Positions 26,723 through 35,413 of a stretch of 64,000 bases of DNA are shown here, piece by piece. Below the pieces are notes generated by a model that was not told the origin of the DNA, did not search any database, and saw only the letters and a list, made by a program, of their open reading frames with translations. Source of the DNA: JANNNF01 sp963772935 (GTDB taxonomy: Bacteria; Pseudomonadota; Alphaproteobacteria; Rhodobacterales; Rhodobacteraceae); contig CAVYZK010000004.1 in NCBI GenBank assembly GCA_963772935.1, positions 310,001 through 374,000 on the forward strand, given 5' to 3'. How positions within the stretch are numbered: the first letter of the stretch is position 1; each line of letters opens with the position of its first letter. Both the position numbers and the translations under genes were made by a program.

Positions 26723-27619
26723 TCAGGTCAACGCCCGCGCCCGCGCGCCCGATGCCGCGTTGAATGCGACGGCGACCATCAAGACGGCCCCGCCGATGAA
26801 GGTGCCGACTGATGCGGTCTCGCCCAACAGTGCCCAGACCCAGATCGGGGCCAGCATCACCTCGACCATCGACAGCAGCGTCAGTTCGGCGGCCGAAATG
26901 ACTTTGCTTCCAAGCGTGTACAGCACCATCCCGGTCGCAAGGATCAGTGTCCCCATCGACATGGAAATGGCGATATCCCCCAATGGCACCGCCAGAGTGC
27001 CGCCGGTCAGCGCGAGCACCACAGCCGCCATGATCATCGAGAACACGCCCCCCAGCACCACGGCAGGCATCATGTCAGCCCCGCGCCCCCAGCGAAGCGC
27101 AAGGGTAAAGATGGCAAAGCCGCTGGCCGACAGCAGGGCTGCCAGATTGCCCAGCATTGCCCCTGCCGCCAATCCCTCGCGCACCATGATGAACATGCCC
27201 ACCCCGGCCAATGCGATTGCGCCCCATGTGGCCGGGCGGACAGGTTCCTTCAGGATCAGCCAACCGAAGATGGCGGCCAGAAACGGCGAGGCCGAAAACA
27301 GGAACACCGCGTTTGCGATCGTGGTGGCCTGAATGGCATAGATTGCGCCCGCAAAGGCCAGGACCAACCCCGCACCCCCGACCGCCCCCGGTAGCCCCGC
27401 ATCGCGCAACCGCTGCACCACCCGGCCCCGCGATGCAAAAGCGATGTAGCCGACCAGCACCGGGATCATGCCCACCGACCGCCAGAACAGCACCGCCCAA
27501 GTGCCAGCCTCGGCCAGTTGACGGATCATCAACCCCATCAGCGACCATAGCACACCTGCCGTGACCACCAGAAGAACGCCCGTTCCGTACCGCATCAAGT
27601 GCCTCTTTTTATGGGGCAC
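26723..27619 (-). CDS. EamA/DMT-family transporter
   Basis: Inner-membrane transporter of 298 residues with ten hydrophobic helices and the two EamA repeats (first around GVLWSLMGLMIRQLAEAGTW, second around LLSASGFAIFTLALRW). Such proteins export amino acids or other small metabolites; the substrate cannot be told from sequence. It lies 45 bases downstream of ghrA on the same strand and may be co-transcribed. An ATG at residue 9 is an alternative start. Confidence 0.87.
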   Translation of the reverse strand: MPHKKRHLMRYGTGVLLVVTAGVLWSLMGLMIRQLAEAGTWAVLFWRSVGMIPVLVGYIAFASRGRVVQRLRDAGLPGAVGGAGLVLAFAGAIYAIQATTIANAVFLFSASPFLAAIFGWLILKEPVRPATWGAIALAGVGMFIMVREGLAAGAMLGNLAALLSASGFAIFTLALRWGRGADMMPAVVLGGVFSMIMAAVVLALTGGTLAVPLGDIAISMSMGTLILATGMVLYTLGSKVISAAELTLLSMVEVMLAPIWVWALLGETASVGTFIGGAVLMVAVAFNAASGARARALT

Positions 27620-27664
27620 AATGGCCGGATGATGGGGGGTGGTCTGTTCCGTTTCCGACAGGTT

Positions 27665-28597
27665 TCAGTACCCGCGCGCGCGATCGACCAGATGCAGGAA
27701 GGGCAGGCCCGCCTCGCCGCGCCGGATATTTTCGACCAGCACATGGGCGGCTGACGAGGCGCGCGTGTCGGCGGCGATATGGGGGGTGACCGTCACCCGG
27801 GGATGCGCCCAGTAGGGGTGATCTGCAGGCAGCGGCTCGACCCGGAACACATCCAGGGTGGCGTGGCCGATCTGGCCTGCATCCAGCGCCGCCAGCAGGG
27901 CGTCATCGTCGATCAGCGCGCCGCGACCGGGGTTCAGGATCACAGCGCCGCGTGGCAGCAGGGCCAGAGTGCGGGCGTTCAGCAGATTTTCGGTGTCGGG
28001 CGTTTTGGGCAGCAGCGTGATCACGATCTGGGCGGTGGACAGGGCGGTTACCAGACCGTCTGCTCCATGATGGGTGGGCAGACCGGGAATGTCCTTGGGG
28101 CTGCGGCTCCACCCGCTGACTGGGAAGTTCAGCCCCTGCAAGGCCTGCGCGCAGGCAAGGCCCAACGCGCCCAAGCCCAGCACGGTCACGGGGCGTTCGC
28201 GGGCCAAGGGCGGGCAGGTGTTGTCCCAGATGTGCCCGTCGTTCACAATATGCGCGTCCATCCCCAGATGGTGGCGCAAGGCATGGCCCACCACCCATTC
28301 CACCATCCCTTCGGTCAGCCCGGGATCGACCATCCGGCACAGGGGCTGCGTGAGGGTGGCATTGCCAACGATCCGTTCCACCCCAGCCCAAAGGTTCAGC
28401 ACGGCCTTGGTGCGGGAAAAGGGGGTGAAGTCCTGCAGGGGGGCAGAAGGGGCGTAGATGATGTAATCGACCGCCGCCGGGTCCGGGGCCTCTGTCACCA
28501 CGCGGGCGTCGATGCCTGCGCTGGTCAGGGCGGCTGGCAGGATATCGCGGTATTCGTCCCAGATGGCGGGGGCGGCGAAAAAGACGGTCAGGGTCAT
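27665..28597 (-). CDS. ghrA: Glyoxylate/hydroxypyruvate reductase A
   Basis: Protein of 310 residues in the GhrA branch of 2-hydroxyacid dehydrogenases, using NADPH to reduce glyoxylate and hydroxypyruvate. Shown by the GhrA-like N-terminus (MTLTVFFAAPAIWDEY), the Rossmann segment VTVLGLGALGLACAQAL, ILNPGRGALIDDDAL with the catalytic arginine, and RVTVTPHIAADT with the histidine. The start at 28597 gives the normal length; the frame stays open farther upstream without a good ribosome site. Confidence 0.87.
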   Translation of the reverse strand: MTLTVFFAAPAIWDEYRDILPAALTSAGIDARVVTEAPDPAAVDYIIYAPSAPLQDFTPFSRTKAVLNLWAGVERIVGNATLTQPLCRMVDPGLTEGMVEWVVGHALRHHLGMDAHIVNDGHIWDNTCPPLARERPVTVLGLGALGLACAQALQGLNFPVSGWSRSPKDIPGLPTHHGADGLVTALSTAQIVITLLPKTPDTENLLNARTLALLPRGAVILNPGRGALIDDDALLAALDAGQIGHATLDVFRVEPLPADHPYWAHPRVTVTPHIAADTRASSAAHVLVENIRRGEAGLPFLHLVDRARGY

Positions 28598-28718
28598 GCG
28601 GGGCGGCCTTTCAAGCACAAGTTGTTCAGGTTTTATGGAAACAAAGGACACCGCCAAACGTGTTCGAGTGAAACGAGAGGCAGCGATTTCCGATTCCACC
28701 AACACCTGAACCGTTCTG

Positions 28719-29360
28719 TTACGGCAGGGCTACCGCAGCATTGACGGCCAGTGCAAGGATCACTGTGTTGGTCAGAAACGCCGCCACCGCCTGCGCCAGC
28801 ACCACGCGACGCATCGGCGCGGATTTCACCGTCACATCCGACACCTGCGCCGTCATGCCGATGCCAAAGGAAAAATACATGAAATCCCACACATCGGGGT
28901 CGTCTGTTGTGGCATCCGTATTTCCCGGAAAACACAGCCCCTCTGCCGCTTTTCCCCGTCCGTAAAACAGATGGGCATAGTGAAACGCGGCCAGCGTGTG
29001 CATCACCGCCCAGCCCAAAGGCACGGATGCGAGTGCCAGCACCGTCTCGGCATTGCTTGCAGGAACGGTGCGGTTCAACAGGCTGATGGTGGCGGTCAGG
29101 CTGGTGCCCACGGCGAGCAGGGTGATGGCGACGATCAGACCGGTGCCTGCATCCTCGACCGCGGCTTTCTTGCGCAGGGTCTCGGGCGTCTGACCGGTGC
29201 GGCGCAGCATCATCGCCAAGGTGGCCGCAAAGAACACATCGACGGCAATCAGCATGCTGAATCCAGGCTCCAAGCCGCGCCAATACGCCAGCCCCCCGCC
29301 CAGAACCCCCAGACAAAAGGCCAGTGCAAACGGCCCATGTCGCCCCAGAAACAGCGTCAT
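28719..29360 (-). CDS. DUF1345 membrane protein
   Basis: Membrane protein of 213 residues with about five hydrophobic helices and the DUF1345 signature (DVWDFMYFSFGIGMTAQVSDV near residue 150). Function is not established. Its ATG overlaps the rodA stop (ATGA at 29357-29360), so it is the last, translationally coupled gene of the mre/mrd/rod operon. A link to envelope growth is possible but untested. Confidence 0.82.
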   Translation of the reverse strand: MTLFLGRHGPFALAFCLGVLGGGLAYWRGLEPGFSMLIAVDVFFAATLAMMLRRTGQTPETLRKKAAVEDAGTGLIVAITLLAVGTSLTATISLLNRTVPASNAETVLALASVPLGWAVMHTLAAFHYAHLFYGRGKAAEGLCFPGNTDATTDDPDVWDFMYFSFGIGMTAQVSDVTVKSAPMRRVVLAQAVAAFLTNTVILALAVNAAVALP

Positions 29361-30496
29361 CGCGGTCTGTGGATATGGGCGCTTTGCACAAGACCAAAGG
29401 CCACCATGATGACCAGCATGGCCGACCCACCATAAGACAGCAGCGGCAGGGGCACGCCCACCACCGGGGCCATGCCCATCACCATCGACAGGTTGACGGC
29501 AAGGTAGAGGAAGAAGTTAACGGCAATACCGAGGATCAGGATGGCCGAAAAACGGTCCTTGTTCTGCAAGGCCGACACGACGCAGAAGGCGATGATCAGG
29601 GCATAGAGTGTCAGCAGGGAAAACGCGCCGACAAAGCCGAATTCCTCTGCCAGCGTGGTAAAGATGAAATCGGTGTGTTTTTCGGGCAGAAAGTTCAGCC
29701 GGCTTTGGGTGCCCTGCATAAATCCCTTGCCCGACAGCCCCCCCGACCCAAGCGCAATTTTCGCTTGAATGATGTTGTACCCGGCCCCAAGCGGATCGGC
29801 GGTCGGGTCCAGAAAGGTGTCGATGCGTTTATACTGATAATCATGCAGCAACTGCCACGGGGTGCCGCGCGACATGAACACCGCCACCACCGCCCCAACG
29901 GCCATCGAGATCACGGCGGCGAAGTACCAATAGCTGACCCCGGCCAGAAACATCACCGCGCCGCCCCCCATGATCAGCATCAGTGACGTACCAAGGTTGG
30001 GCTGCATCAGCACCAGAATGGTCGGGGCCACGATCATCACCACCGGAATGGCGACATACAAGGGGCGCGAGGTTTTGCGGATATCCAGCCAGTCGTAATA
30101 GGCGGCCAGCATCATCACGAGGCTGAATTTCATCATCTCGGACGGCTGCAACCGGATAAATCCAAGGTCAAGCCAGCGTTGCGCGCCCATGCCCATGGTG
30201 CCGAAAAATTCGACCACCAGCAGCAGGATGATCGAGGCCACATAGGCCACCCCCGCCATGTTGCGCCAGAACCAGATCGGCACCATCGCGACGCCGAACA
30301 TCAGCACCAGCCCCATCACAAACCGCTTCATCTGCGGCTCGGCCCAAGTGGAAATGTCGCCCCCGGCCACCGAATACAGCATCAGAAACCCGACCGAGGC
30401 TACCGCTGTCACCAGCACCACCAAGGCCCAGTTCACATACAGGATCTTGCGAATGCCGGTAGGCACCTGTTTGACGCGGTATTCCAGAAAGCTCAT
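29357..30496 (-). CDS. rodA: Rod-shape peptidoglycan polymerase RodA
   Basis: SEDS-family glycosyltransferase of 379 residues with about ten membrane helices. The family signature near the C-terminus is visible (GMAPVVGVPLPLLSYGGSAM), as is the catalytic-loop region with the conserved aspartate (GFMQGTQSRLNFLPEKHTDFIF). It polymerises lipid II into glycan strands for cell elongation, together with the transpeptidase encoded 13 bases upstream. Confidence 0.95.
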   Translation of the reverse strand: MSFLEYRVKQVPTGIRKILYVNWALVVLVTAVASVGFLMLYSVAGGDISTWAEPQMKRFVMGLVLMFGVAMVPIWFWRNMAGVAYVASIILLLVVEFFGTMGMGAQRWLDLGFIRLQPSEMMKFSLVMMLAAYYDWLDIRKTSRPLYVAIPVVMIVAPTILVLMQPNLGTSLMLIMGGGAVMFLAGVSYWYFAAVISMAVGAVVAVFMSRGTPWQLLHDYQYKRIDTFLDPTADPLGAGYNIIQAKIALGSGGLSGKGFMQGTQSRLNFLPEKHTDFIFTTLAEEFGFVGAFSLLTLYALIIAFCVVSALQNKDRFSAILILGIAVNFFLYLAVNLSMVMGMAPVVGVPLPLLSYGGSAMLVIMVAFGLVQSAHIHRPR

Positions 30497-30509
30497 GCTA
30501 TGCGCCCCC

Positions 30510-32453
30510 TCATGCCCGCGAATTGCCAGAGGCGCTGTCGTCGGGCGCGCGCAGGGGCAGTTCCTTCAGCATCGTCTCGATCCGGCCCCGCTGGCTGGCG
30601 GGATAGGCGGTCAGAGGCGGGATGGTGCCATACAGCGTGCGCAGCAGCGCATCGCGGGCAATCGGGGCGGCCACGGTGGACCCGCCACCGCCATGTTCCA
30701 CCACCACCGAAACGGCATAACGCGGCTTGTCATAGGGGGCGTAGGCCACAAACAGCGCGTGGTCGCGGCGTTCCCATGGCAACTGGTCGTTCGAGATAAC
30801 GCCGCTTGCCCGTTCAGCGGTGCTGATGTTGCGCACCTGGCTGGTGCCGGACTTGCCCGCCATCAGCATGGTTTCATCCGCCACCCGCGCGGTTTTTGCC
30901 GTACCATGCGCGCCGTTGACCACATCAAACATGCCCCGCCGCACGCCCAAAAGACTGTCGGCCGAAATGCCCAGCGATTGCGCCGGGGCCACCTCTACCT
31001 CTTGCCCGTCGATCATCCGCACAAGGCGCGGCTTCACATCGCGGCCCGTCGCCAGCCGCGCCGTCATCACCGCCAGTTGCAAGGGCGAGGTCAGCACATA
31101 GCCCTGCCCGATGGACGCGTTGATGGTGTCGCCGATGCGCCATTCGGCCTTGTATTTCTCTTGCTTCCACGCCTTGTCGGGCATCGCCCCTTCGGTGATC
31201 GCCGACATCGGCAGATCGTGGCGCACACCCAGGCCCATCTTGCGGCCCATCTCGGCCATCTTGTCGATGCCGACCTTCTGAGCGATATCGTAGAAATACA
31301 CATCGCAGCTTTCGGTCAGGGCGCGGTCCAGCGTTACCGTGCCATGCCCTGCCCGTTTCCAGCAGTGAAAGCGCCGCCCGCCGATTTCAACATAGCCCGG
31401 GCAACTGACGCGGGTGTTGGGGCTGATCACCCCAGCCTCCAGTGCCGCAAGCGCCGTCACCATCTTGAAGGTTGATCCCGGCGGATAGGCCCCCGACACT
31501 GCCTTGTTGGCCAGCGGGCGGTGGTCATTTTCGGTCAGAACCGCATAGTCCTTGGAACTGATCCCGCGCACAAACAGGTTGGGGTCAAACGACGGGGCCG
31601 AGGCAATGGCCAAGATGTCGCCGTTGTCCACGTCCATCACCACGCAGGCCGCACTTTCGCCGGTCAACCGGGCCTGCACAAAATTCTGTACATCGGCGTC
31701 AATCGTCAGACGGATATCTGCCCCGGGGTCGCCCTCGCGGCGTTCCAGTTCACGCATCACGCGGCCTACCGAGTTGACCTCGATCCGTTTGTTGCCCGCC
31801 TTGCCGCGCAGGGTGTCTTCCATCCAGCGTTCGGTGCCGATCTTGCCGATCTGAAACTTGGGGATTTGCAGCACGGGTTCGGGGTCTTGCAGACCCTCTA
31901 GGTCTTTTTCTGACACAGGCCCGACATAGCCCACCACATGGGCAAAATCATCGACCAGCGGGTATTGCCGTGACAGACCCACCTCGGGCGACACCCCGGG
32001 CAGGGACGGCGCGTTCAGCGCGACCTTCGAGAAATCTTCCCAACTCAGCCGGTCCGCCACGATGATCGGCACAAACGCCGACCGGCGCTTTACCTCTTGG
32101 ATGGTCTTGTCGACTTCCTCGGTGGTCATGGGGATAAGGCTGGCAAGCCGGTGCAGCACCTCGGCCACATCGCCCGCATCTTCACGGGTGATGACGACGC
32201 GATAGTTTTGTTCGTTATCTGCAATTGTCTTGCCGTTGCGGTCCTGAATAAGGCCCCGGGTTGGCGGAATAAGACGAATGTTGATCCGGTTTTCTTCGGC
32301 CAGCAGGCGAAACTGATCGGCCTGATCAATCGACAGATATTGCATCCGCGCGCCCATGACGGCGACCAGCGATGTCATCGCCCCACCCAGCAAAAGCGAG
32401 CGGCGGGTGATCGACCTTGCACTGTCTTCGGTGTCGCGGGCGGTGCGTCTCAC
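30510..32453 (-). CDS. mrdA: Penicillin-binding protein 2 (elongasome transpeptidase)
   Basis: Class B penicillin-binding protein of 647 residues. One N-terminal membrane helix is followed by the dimerisation domain, then the transpeptidase domain with the serine motif SGAYPPGSTFKM (SxxK), the SCD motif (TESCDVYFYD) and KSGTSQ (KTG-like). It crosslinks new peptidoglycan with RodA. The start is a GTG whose GTGA overlaps the mreD stop at 32450-32453. Confidence 0.95.
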   Translation of the reverse strand: MRRTARDTEDSARSITRRSLLLGGAMTSLVAVMGARMQYLSIDQADQFRLLAEENRINIRLIPPTRGLIQDRNGKTIADNEQNYRVVITREDAGDVAEVLHRLASLIPMTTEEVDKTIQEVKRRSAFVPIIVADRLSWEDFSKVALNAPSLPGVSPEVGLSRQYPLVDDFAHVVGYVGPVSEKDLEGLQDPEPVLQIPKFQIGKIGTERWMEDTLRGKAGNKRIEVNSVGRVMRELERREGDPGADIRLTIDADVQNFVQARLTGESAACVVMDVDNGDILAIASAPSFDPNLFVRGISSKDYAVLTENDHRPLANKAVSGAYPPGSTFKMVTALAALEAGVISPNTRVSCPGYVEIGGRRFHCWKRAGHGTVTLDRALTESCDVYFYDIAQKVGIDKMAEMGRKMGLGVRHDLPMSAITEGAMPDKAWKQEKYKAEWRIGDTINASIGQGYVLTSPLQLAVMTARLATGRDVKPRLVRMIDGQEVEVAPAQSLGISADSLLGVRRGMFDVVNGAHGTAKTARVADETMLMAGKSGTSQVRNISTAERASGVISNDQLPWERRDHALFVAYAPYDKPRYAVSVVVEHGGGGSTVAAPIARDALLRTLYGTIPPLTAYPASQRGRIETMLKELPLRAPDDSASGNSRA

Positions 32454-32986
32454 AGCCGTCTCCCCATCGCATCGGTCTCGCCAGTGGCGGGTTTGCGCAG
32501 ATCAAGCGCAAGGCGTGACGCCATCACCACTGCCGGATAGCATAGCATCGACCACAGGATTTGCAGCAAGGCAAAGCCGAAGCCTGCCTGCGGCACAAAG
32601 GCGATGGCAAAAACCAGTCGGTAGGTCAGCAGCATTGCCATCATCAGACCCGCCACCAGCAGCCATTCCACGACAAAGTTCAACTCGCGCGTCAGCGCCA
32701 CACGCGATCGCAGAAATTCCGTCGCCAGCACCACAAGGGCCGTCCACAGCCCGGGCGGGCGCATCAGGATCAGGTCTTCGACCAGCACCACCAGCACGAT
32801 CAACAACACCGGCAGATAGTCGGGGCGGCGCATCACCCAAGCCATGATCAGGCACAACAGCAAATCCGGCCCGGGCCACGTCCCCGCCGCAGAACCCAAG
32901 GGCAGCAGCCGAAAGAACAGCAGCACCACCGCCAGCGTCAGAAACAGCGCGCGGTAGGCCCAGGTGATGCGGGTCACGTCACCCAT
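32450..32986 (-). CDS. mreD: Rod-shape determining protein MreD
   Basis: Membrane protein of 178 residues with about five helices, matching MreD in size, hydropathy and operon place. The start at 32986 (MGDVTR) overlaps the mreC stop by 8 bases and is preferred over 33082, which would run deep into mreC. MreD links MreBC to the elongation machinery. Confidence 0.87.
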   Translation of the reverse strand: MGDVTRITWAYRALFLTLAVVLLFFRLLPLGSAAGTWPGPDLLLCLIMAWVMRRPDYLPVLLIVLVVLVEDLILMRPPGLWTALVVLATEFLRSRVALTRELNFVVEWLLVAGLMMAMLLTYRLVFAIAFVPQAGFGFALLQILWSMLCYPAVVMASRLALDLRKPATGETDAMGRRL

Positions 32987-33968
32987 CTGTCGCAGGCCCC
33001 TCGGCAGCGCCGGACCCAGCGGCATCAACGTCGCCGCCAGAGGGGGCAGGGGCTTCGGTTCCTTCGCTGCCATGGGCCACATCGGCCAAAGGCGGCGGCA
33101 CCACGGTCAGCGGTGGCGCGACAATGGCCCCGGTATCCACGATCGGCTCAAGTTCGTGGCTGCGCAGCACGCGCAGAAATTCAAGCCGCTGATAGTCGGC
33201 GGACAGGATCACCCGCAGGCGTTTGTCCGACCCAAGTGCCACTTGCCCGACCAGCAACCCCGCCGGAAACACCCCCCCGTCGCCCGATGTGACGACCCGG
33301 TCGCCGGGGCGCACCTGATCGGGGTCTTCCAGAAACTCCAGCGGTGGCAGGGCCGTGTTGTCGCCCGAAAGCAGCGCCTTTTGCCCCGATGGCTGCACCG
33401 TCACCGGGATCCGGCTGTTGCTGTCGGTCACCAGAATAACGCGGCTCGTGCGGTTGCCCACGCCCGAAATGCGCCCCACCAGCCCGATGCCATCCATCGT
33501 GGCCCAGCCATCGCGGATACCATCGCGCGCACCAACGTTCAGCAGCACGGACTGGCGGAACGGGCTGCCACTATCGGCCATCACCACGCCGGTCACATGG
33601 GTCAGCATCGGGTCCAGCCGCACCTGATTAAGGTCCAGCAGACGCGCATTCTTCTGCTCAAGCTGAAGGGCCGCTTCCTGCCACGCCTTCATCTGCTGCA
33701 ATTCGCGCTTCAGTTCCTGATTTTGTTCGTAAATCCGGGTGTAGGATTGATAATCATCAATCATCGCCGCGGCCTTGGTCACCGGACTAAGCGCCCAATC
33801 CAGATTGGGAACCACAGCATCGACCAGTGCCGCGCGAAAGCGTTCAACCCGCGGGCTATCGACCCGCCACAGCAAGAACAGCGCCAGCAGAACCAGCACC
33901 AGCAGCCCCACCAGAACACGGCGAAGCGGGCGCGAGAAATCTTCCGGTCCGGTGCGGGGTTGTGCCAC
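32979..33968 (-). CDS. mreC: Rod-shape determining protein MreC
   Basis: Protein of 329 residues: one N-terminal membrane helix (VLVGLLVLVLLALFLLW), a coiled-coil region (residues about 75-115), then the periplasmic beta domain with GVVMADSGSPFRQSVLLN and NVGARDGI. It ends in an Ala/Pro/Gly-rich tail typical of Rhodobacterales. It scaffolds PBP2 and lies 30 bases after mreB. Confidence 0.93.
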   Translation of the reverse strand: MAQPRTGPEDFSRPLRRVLVGLLVLVLLALFLLWRVDSPRVERFRAALVDAVVPNLDWALSPVTKAAAMIDDYQSYTRIYEQNQELKRELQQMKAWQEAALQLEQKNARLLDLNQVRLDPMLTHVTGVVMADSGSPFRQSVLLNVGARDGIRDGWATMDGIGLVGRISGVGNRTSRVILVTDSNSRIPVTVQPSGQKALLSGDNTALPPLEFLEDPDQVRPGDRVVTSGDGGVFPAGLLVGQVALGSDKRLRVILSADYQRLEFLRVLRSHELEPIVDTGAIVAPPLTVVPPPLADVAHGSEGTEAPAPSGGDVDAAGSGAAEGPATDG

Positions 33969-33998
33969 GGGGGCCTCGGGTCTTGGGTTGCGACGGAC

Positions 33999-35036
33999 TT
34001 AGCTGTCGTAGTCGATCACATGACGCAGTTGCTTTTCATATTCCAGCGCCTTGCCGGTGCCAAGCGCCACACAATTGAGTGACTCGTTGGCGACACTGAT
34101 AGAAAGCCCCGTCTGTTCGCGCAGCGCAAGGTCCAGATCGCCCAGCAACGCCCCGCCCCCGGTCAGCATCACGCCCCGGTCCACGATATCGGCGGCAAGA
34201 TCGGGTGGGGTGGCTTCCAGCGCCTGCATCACCGCGTCGCAGATTTGCTGCACGGGTTCGGCCAATGCCTCGGCCACCTGCGCTTGGTTGATCTCGGTTT
34301 CCTTGGGCACGCCGTTCAGCAGATCGCGACCCCGGATCTGCATCGAAGACCCGCGCCCGTCGTCGGGCATCCGGGCGGTGCCGATGCTGGTCTTGATACG
34401 TTCAGCAGTGGATTCGCCGATCAGCAGGTTCTGGTGGCGACGCAGATAGGCGATGATCGCCTCATCCATCCGGTCGCCGCCCACGCGTACGGACCGGGCA
34501 TAAACGATATCACCCAGCGACAACACGGCCACCTCGGTCGTGCCACCACCGATGTCCACCACCATGCTGCCGGTGGGTTCGGTGATCGGCATGCCCGCCC
34601 CAATGGCGGCGGCAATCGGTTCGGCAATCAGGCCGGCGCGACGGGCACCCGCCTGAAGCACCGAATTGCGGATCGCGCGCTTTTCCACCGGGGTTGCGCC
34701 ATGCGGCACGCAGACGATGATCTTGGGTTTGCTGAAGGTCGTGCGCTTGTGAACCTTGCGGATGAAATGCTTGATCATTTCTTCCGCCGCCTCGAAGTCG
34801 GCAATCACCCCGTCGCGCATCGGGCGGATCGCCTCGATGCTGCCCGGCGTGCGGCCCAGCATCAGTTTGGCATCTTCGCCCACGGCCAGAACCACTTTCT
34901 TGCCGTCCTTGGTATGATACGCCACGACCGAGGGTTCGTTCAGAACGATGCCCTTGCCGCGGATGTAGACGAGCGTATTGGCGGTGCCGAGGTCGATCGC
35001 CATGTCCGACGAAAAGAGGCTCGAAAAAAACCACAT
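33999..35036 (-). CDS. mreB: Actin-like rod-shape protein MreB
   Basis: Bacterial actin of 345 residues. The nucleotide-binding motifs are intact: DLGTANTLVYIRGKGIV (phosphate 1), VVDIGGGTTEVAVLSLG (phosphate 2) and MLTGGGALLGDLD (adenosine). The N-terminal MWFFSSLFS is the amphipathic membrane-binding segment. The start at 35036 is fixed by that segment; the longer open frame to 35294 is not coding. It is the first gene of the elongasome operon. Confidence 0.96.
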   Translation of the reverse strand: MWFFSSLFSSDMAIDLGTANTLVYIRGKGIVLNEPSVVAYHTKDGKKVVLAVGEDAKLMLGRTPGSIEAIRPMRDGVIADFEAAEEMIKHFIRKVHKRTTFSKPKIIVCVPHGATPVEKRAIRNSVLQAGARRAGLIAEPIAAAIGAGMPITEPTGSMVVDIGGGTTEVAVLSLGDIVYARSVRVGGDRMDEAIIAYLRRHQNLLIGESTAERIKTSIGTARMPDDGRGSSMQIRGRDLLNGVPKETEINQAQVAEALAEPVQQICDAVMQALEATPPDLAADIVDRGVMLTGGGALLGDLDLALREQTGLSISVANESLNCVALGTGKALEYEKQLRHVIDYDS

Positions 35037-35041
35037 GCTGG

Positions 35042-35106
35042 GGTGACCTTGTCTTGCGCAAACGGATGTATTCGCGACTCGGCGGGTATCCGAGGCGAAG
35101 GTCACC
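35042..35106 (-). promoter_or_regulatory. Inverted repeat in the mreB leader that covers the ribosome-binding site
   Basis: Nine-base arms at 35042-35050 and 35098-35106 are perfectly complementary. The arm nearest mreB contains AAGG, 10 bases before the ATG. An inner 5-bp stem (35078-35082 with 35090-35094) supports folding. Forming the hairpin would hide the ribosome site. Confidence 0.5.
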
Positions 35107-35372
35107 ATATACGGACAGCGCAGAGTGAGGGAAAGGGGGGTGGCCTGCTGGGGCGCTATTCCGCCCGCATTGGTCCCGCTTGTGATAATGCCACTATTTA
35201 ACACGTTATTAGGCTGATTTTGGGCCATGGCAGCCGTGGGTCTGCACTTTTCCAACATTGCGCAAAGGGCGCACAGTTGGTCACAATCGGGCATGGGTGG
35301 CGTGGTTCAACCGGTCACGCAGCCGTGTGGGCGATTTCGCTGTTTCGAGGGGGGAATCAGCACGGCAATGCG

Positions 35373-35406
35373 GTCATGCAGGCGGCATGGTGCCCGCCTG
35401 CATGAC
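35373..35406 (-). terminator. Hairpin downstream of leuA
   Basis: A perfect 13-bp stem (35373-35385 with 35394-35406) with an 8-base loop, starting 8 bases after the leuA stop. There is no clear T run, so it may protect the 3' end or act with Rho rather than as a textbook terminator. Confidence 0.6.
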
Positions 35407-35413
35407 AAGCCCG

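Larger units (their letters stand above)
35037..35413. other. 377-base intergenic region upstream of mreB and after leuA
   Basis: No gene is visible. It holds the inverted repeat of the mreB leader at one end and the hairpin behind leuA at the other. The middle (about 35150-35220) is relatively A/T-rich, including TTTAACACGTTATTAGGC, and is the likely mreB promoter. Confidence 0.6.
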
